DNA of 64,000 nt from Antitrichia curtipendula (Eukaryota; Streptophyta; Bryopsida; Hypnales; Leucodontaceae), in the NCBI GenBank assembly GCA_951230915.1, contig OX579635.1:43152001-43216000 (forward strand), read 5' to 3'. A program made the translations under genes and the position numbers. Position 1 is the stretch's first letter. The number at the start of each line of letters is the position of its first letter. The notes under the pieces are model-generated. The model made no database searches. It had not been told where the DNA came from and saw only the letters and a program-made list of their open reading frames with translations. Below, one piece after another: positions 60,601 to 64,000 of the stretch.

Positions 60601-63600
60601 CATGTTCTGTGCAATCAGCATAATCACTTCAAAACTCAGAGAAACTAAGAATTCCATTGGAAAAGAGCTAATTTGATTTCCAGTATACAAAAGCCAAAAG
60701 GCCTAACATTATGTCACTAGTTTAAGAATCTCTCTTACATTAAAGATAGGAGACCTTGTTCTGAACCTCAAGCACCCAAGCAGAACCTCCTTCGTCCTAC
60801 ATTCAAATCAGTCACTCAGATTCACCATTCAATTCTTTTACTAAACTCACACACCAACAAGTCCTCAGACCACAACTTACTTGCAATCGAGTATGAACAC
60901 TCAACATGAAATCATGGAAGTGAATTCGTCTCTTTCTCCATGTCTCAGGCCTGTCAAGCGCACCACTGATTAGCACCTAGACATCACAGAGAATTCGCAG
61001 GCTGATTAAAAAAGAGAGCTCCTCCAAGTCAGCTAAGCCAAAAGTTTAGTAGACTAAGTTTAGCAGAAAAGCTAAAAATAGAAGGAAACGAAAACTTACA
61101 ACTGCTCGAAAAACATGTCCATGAGCATGGTCTTCCCTGTTCCGACACCTCCATACAAGTAAAGACCTCGTGGAGATCGAATTTTTGACGGGGACATAAA
61201 GTGCTTGAACAACCAACCTCCTCCGCTGCAAATCAACCCCCCTTGAATCATATCAGTTCCCTCCTCATCTAAGATAGAGGATGCTATAACGGCTATCCCG
61301 TCTCCTTAACTGACCCCAGCTACCAACAGCAACTCATTTATTTGTACACTTGGTTGGACTTCACCTAGCAAGTGGTGCAAGCATAACTATGGCCACTTAC
61401 ATTTGAAAGGAAATGGGGTTGTCTAAAGTCACATTATCGTTACCCACATCCACACGGAGTATTGCATAAGAAATTCATACATTCTGATAAAAAATTTGAT
61501 CTCAAAAGCATTTGACTATTGAATGCACCCGAAGTGATCTCTCCACACCTCTATTGATTAATCTCCCAATGAAAACAAACTTGTACAGATTGGTTAAAAT
61601 GCTTATAGTGACGCACGCAGTATCCTCTACGCTATATATGGTCAAAGCCGAAATGCAGCAGGAACCTTTGAGAGTTGTGAGCTAACCTGTGGCGTTGGGA
61701 ACTGCGAGGCGAATCTTTATCCAATCCAATGTCATACGAGTCCCTCAACAAATTTTCGTATAATTCCTGAAGCTCCATCAATGTCTTTTCCTGCTCCACC
61801 TCAAAGGCATTATTTTCTGTCACGATGTGCATTGCATTATCCACAGCTTCCAACAGAATCCTAAACAAACAAGTCCCTGACCGCAAGTGTCTCTACCCGA
61901 AATACAAATGAATAAGTTTTATGTCTCTAATCCTCAGTACAATATTCGGCAATATCCTCTTCATTGAAAAATCTAATCGACACTGGTCCTATTCATTGAA
62001 AGATCTAATCGACACTGGACAAAAGAAATTCATTTTTTAGAATAATGGACCCAATACATTACTATTGTCATTAACACATGTTGCATTTTCAATGGGTACC
62101 ATAACTTTCTGTGTTCTCAAGTCATTGCTTAACCTCTAAATGCCCAGGACCTTTTTTGAGCTTCTTGGAGTTTGCTCAAAACTGAACAAAAAGACCCTGC
62201 ATGCTTTGATAAGTTTTATCAAATTATTTTTTATTGTAACTGTGAAATTCAAACTAGACACATAATAGATCACATAGGAAAAGAAAACATAACAATATCA
62301 CTTATAGATTGAAAGATTATAATGTTTGATCAAGAGGGTGTCACAGCTGAGGAAAAGTGCTTTGAAGTCTTTCAATCCTCTTTTTACATGTCAAATCCAA
62401 AATTGAGGTCATGAAAAAATGTGAGGTTGAAAGACAAAACATGCATAAACTATAATTAATTTTTGGACTCTCAAAATCTACTCTACAAATTTTCTAAATG
62501 AATTTCCAACGTAATTTCCCCAAAAAATCCAATGTATTTAAGGCTCATCTCCAAGAGCCTCTAACACTAAAAAATCAAGATTTGCAATGGACACCCTTGC
62601 ACAAAATCTTCAATAGAAAAAGCATAAACATTTTTAAAATATTTTTATATCATTCTTTTTCAAAATCGGACTTCAGGTTTTAAAATAGAGTTTTAAGGGT
62701 ATTCAATTAAAAAAGAATACACCAAAAGAAGTCCTTTGGCAAAATTTTATTTAACCCAAAGTTTAGTCAACACCGAAATATGGTGCCTCAGGGATTTAGG
62801 GGTTAACATTCTCTCCCTTCAAAGTGAAGACAATACAATGGACATTGTGAGGTCAAAAAACAAATCCTTGTCATCGATTCCCACTTGATCTTCGTCACAT
62901 GAAGCAAAAAACAACTGGGCAAGTGTTGTTGATTTGCATAACTAAAGAAGATAGCCCCAAGTACCTGAAATTCGTCACCGGACTTCAGCTCCCCAGCAGC
63001 AATTCGGCGCTCATACTCTGCTAGCGGACCTGCCTTGAACTCATCACCTGCATCCCCAAAAGCAAACAAGGGCATAAAGAATTATATGAGTAAAGAATGA
63101 GCTCAAAAAGTTGTTGAAATACTGATGTTATTTCTGAGTTCTCCGCTTTTTTTTATATGTATACGATTGACTGAAGTAGATTGAAGTTGTCCGCTTAACC
63201 CAGGAAGAACGCCGCGGACAATAAGTGTCCGATGAATGACAAAGAATTATCCACTGTAGGACCGAACTACAAATATTCATCCTTGGAATTTTTTGTGGAA
63301 AGTGGAGAACAGTAGCTTGGCTTCAAATGAGTACTTTTGGATTTTTTTTATTCCAATGACTCTCACGTTTACACAATGCATGATTTCCAGGGTCACCCTC
63401 CGCGTCGTTCCAGGGTTAAAACTAGATTTTGGTTTTGGTTACATGATGTCAAAGGTAATAACTGCGACCAAGTATTATCTAGTACAGAGCCCATATTTTA
63501 GACACCGCCACTTGCCTACCCTAATTAGACGAATAGAATCCCAATATAACTTTCCTTGAAATTCGCAACAATTGAAAGCAATCCTCGTTCTAATTTGAAT

Positions 63601-63915
63601 AATACAATAGCAAATTTAGAGTTAAATTCAAAATTAGTACGTCAAGTTGGGTCCCAAACCTGAGACTGAAGCATGGGCCGATGAAGTGGCTAACCCCCGG
63701 ATGGCAAAAGAAAAAGAAGAAAAATCCAGCGCTTGCAAGCTGGGTCGCAAGGCAAACAAAGAATCCGAGATGCATCGCTTGACTACAAGCGAAGAAGAAG
63801 ACGACGATGACGACGAAAACGACGCATTGGGGTGAAGAAGCTCAGCAACTGGCACTGCTGCTGCTTGTGCTCGTGGGCGCCCTCGAGCGCGCACCACGCG
63901 CGCCACCGCCCGCAT
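57645..63915 (-). CDS. AFG1: AFG1/LACE1-type AAA+ ATPase, mitochondrial, 14 exons
   Basis: AFG1-family P-loop ATPase, known in yeast and animals to act in mitochondrial protein quality control. Exons (high to low): 63,915-63,660; 63,047-62,965; 61,790-61,687; 61,225-61,100; 60,950-60,881; 60,796-60,755; 60,583-60,497; 60,321-60,256; 59,861-59,769; 59,608-59,552; 59,358-59,230; 58,992-58,902; 58,269-58,181; 57,851-57,645. They join in frame into 499 residues. An Arg/Ala/Ser-rich N-terminus (MRAVARVVRARGRPRAQ) looks like a mitochondrial presequence. Then GPLAEYERRIAAGEL, Walker A GGVGTGKT (173-180), RIHFHDFML, Walker B LLCIDEFM (249-256), DVADALILNRLFDHLF, STSNRAPDKLYEGGLQRDLF (sensor), and the family C-terminal domain with FHELCEMPLGAADFIGLF, NRSAAYRFVTLVDVMYEHR. 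Uncertain points: the 42-nt exon at 60,796-60,755, the start of exon 3 (61,860 is an alternative acceptor but breaks the frame), and the last codons, where a donor at 57,666 could lead to another terminal exon. Confidence 0.92.
62129..62806. mobile_element. TTAA-bounded element D inside AFG1 intron 2
   Basis: TTAA at 62,129-62,132 then CCTCTAAATGCCCAGGACC; the inverse of the right end reads CCCCTAAATCCCTGAGGCACC before TTAA at 62,803-62,806. The TIR is imperfect but both TTAA copies are intact. 678 bp, non-coding; it makes up over half of the intron. Confidence 0.75.
63195..63419. mobile_element. TTAA-bounded element H (225 bp) inside AFG1 intron 1
   Basis: TTAA at 63,195-63,198 then CCCAGGAAGAACGCCGCGGA; the inverse of the right end reads CCCTGGAACGACGCGGAGG, before TTAA at 63,416-63,419. 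The TIR aligns with one single-base gap. Non-coding. Confidence 0.72.
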
Positions 63916-64000
63916 CGTCCCTCATAAAACGCACACCAACAATTGGAATTCTCGTTTCGTAATCGATCTCGCACCTTCAACCCTAAAATGAGAACAGAGG
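63916..64000 (-). promoter_or_regulatory. AFG1 5' UTR, window edge
   Basis: Sequence immediately upstream of the AFG1 ATG. A second out-of-frame ATG at 63,925 (ATGAGGGACGATG) lies ten bases upstream; it could act as a short upstream start. The promoter lies outside the window. Confidence 0.4.

Noticed and set aside
61791..61860. Extra 70 nt at the start of AFG1 exon 3 (acceptor at 61,861)
   Set aside because: Joining it to exon 2 shifts the frame into an early stop; the acceptor at 61,791 keeps frame and matches the family (FQ then EKTLMELQELY).

Overview
This window reads as a nuclear segment of a land plant. It holds three intron-rich housekeeping genes set in a long, AT-rich, transposon-dominated background. 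The evidence for a plant is a CCR4-NOT scaffold (NOT1) closest in my memory to plant NOT1, a DUF599 membrane protein, an AFG1/LACE1-type mitochondrial ATPase, and plant-type PIF/Harbinger and CACTA elements. Introns are mostly short (about 70-300 bases, few above 500), which suits a bryophyte or other compact-intron streptophyte better than a fern or gymnosperm. I cannot name the species from sequence alone.

Layout. 1-15,500 is gene-free and repeat-rich. It holds a decayed Tc1-type (DD34E) transposase interrupted by a TTAA-bounded element, two inverted copies of a ~300-bp MITE, an exact 122-bp tandem duplication, a probable MITE with GTCGCGAC flanks and a CACTA-type element with a perfect AAT target-site duplication. 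15,570-34,323 (minus) is NOT1; 51 coding exons can be joined in frame into a 2,496-residue protein. 34,340-35,450 is its probable 5' UTR and promoter. 35,450-49,970 is again repeats: a 73-bp hairpin CACTA miniature, a 981-bp TTAA element with internal tandem repeats, a decayed PIF/Harbinger element (trihelix/Myb-like ORF1 on plus, transposase on minus, a small MITE nested in ORF1) and a nest of TTAA elements around 47.2-48.9 kb. 51,534-53,312 (plus) is a two-exon DUF599 gene, with a GC-rich upstream block at about 50.0-50.4 kb. 53,313-57,640 is mostly repeat and unidentified sequence, with one gene-like remnant on minus. 57,645-63,915 (minus) is the AFG1-like ATPase, about 499 residues in 14 exons.

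The three genes are unrelated in function: mRNA deadenylation, an unknown membrane protein and mitochondrial protein quality control. The most striking theme is a set of elements bounded by TTAA with CCC(C/T)-type termini, the hallmark of the piggyBac superfamily, which is seldom reported in plants. At least seven candidates are visible: one inside the Tc1 relic, two in consecutive AFG1 introns, and two paralogous decayed ORF fragments lie just inside TTAA ends, where a transposase C-terminus would be expected. No tRNA, rRNA or CRISPR array was found.
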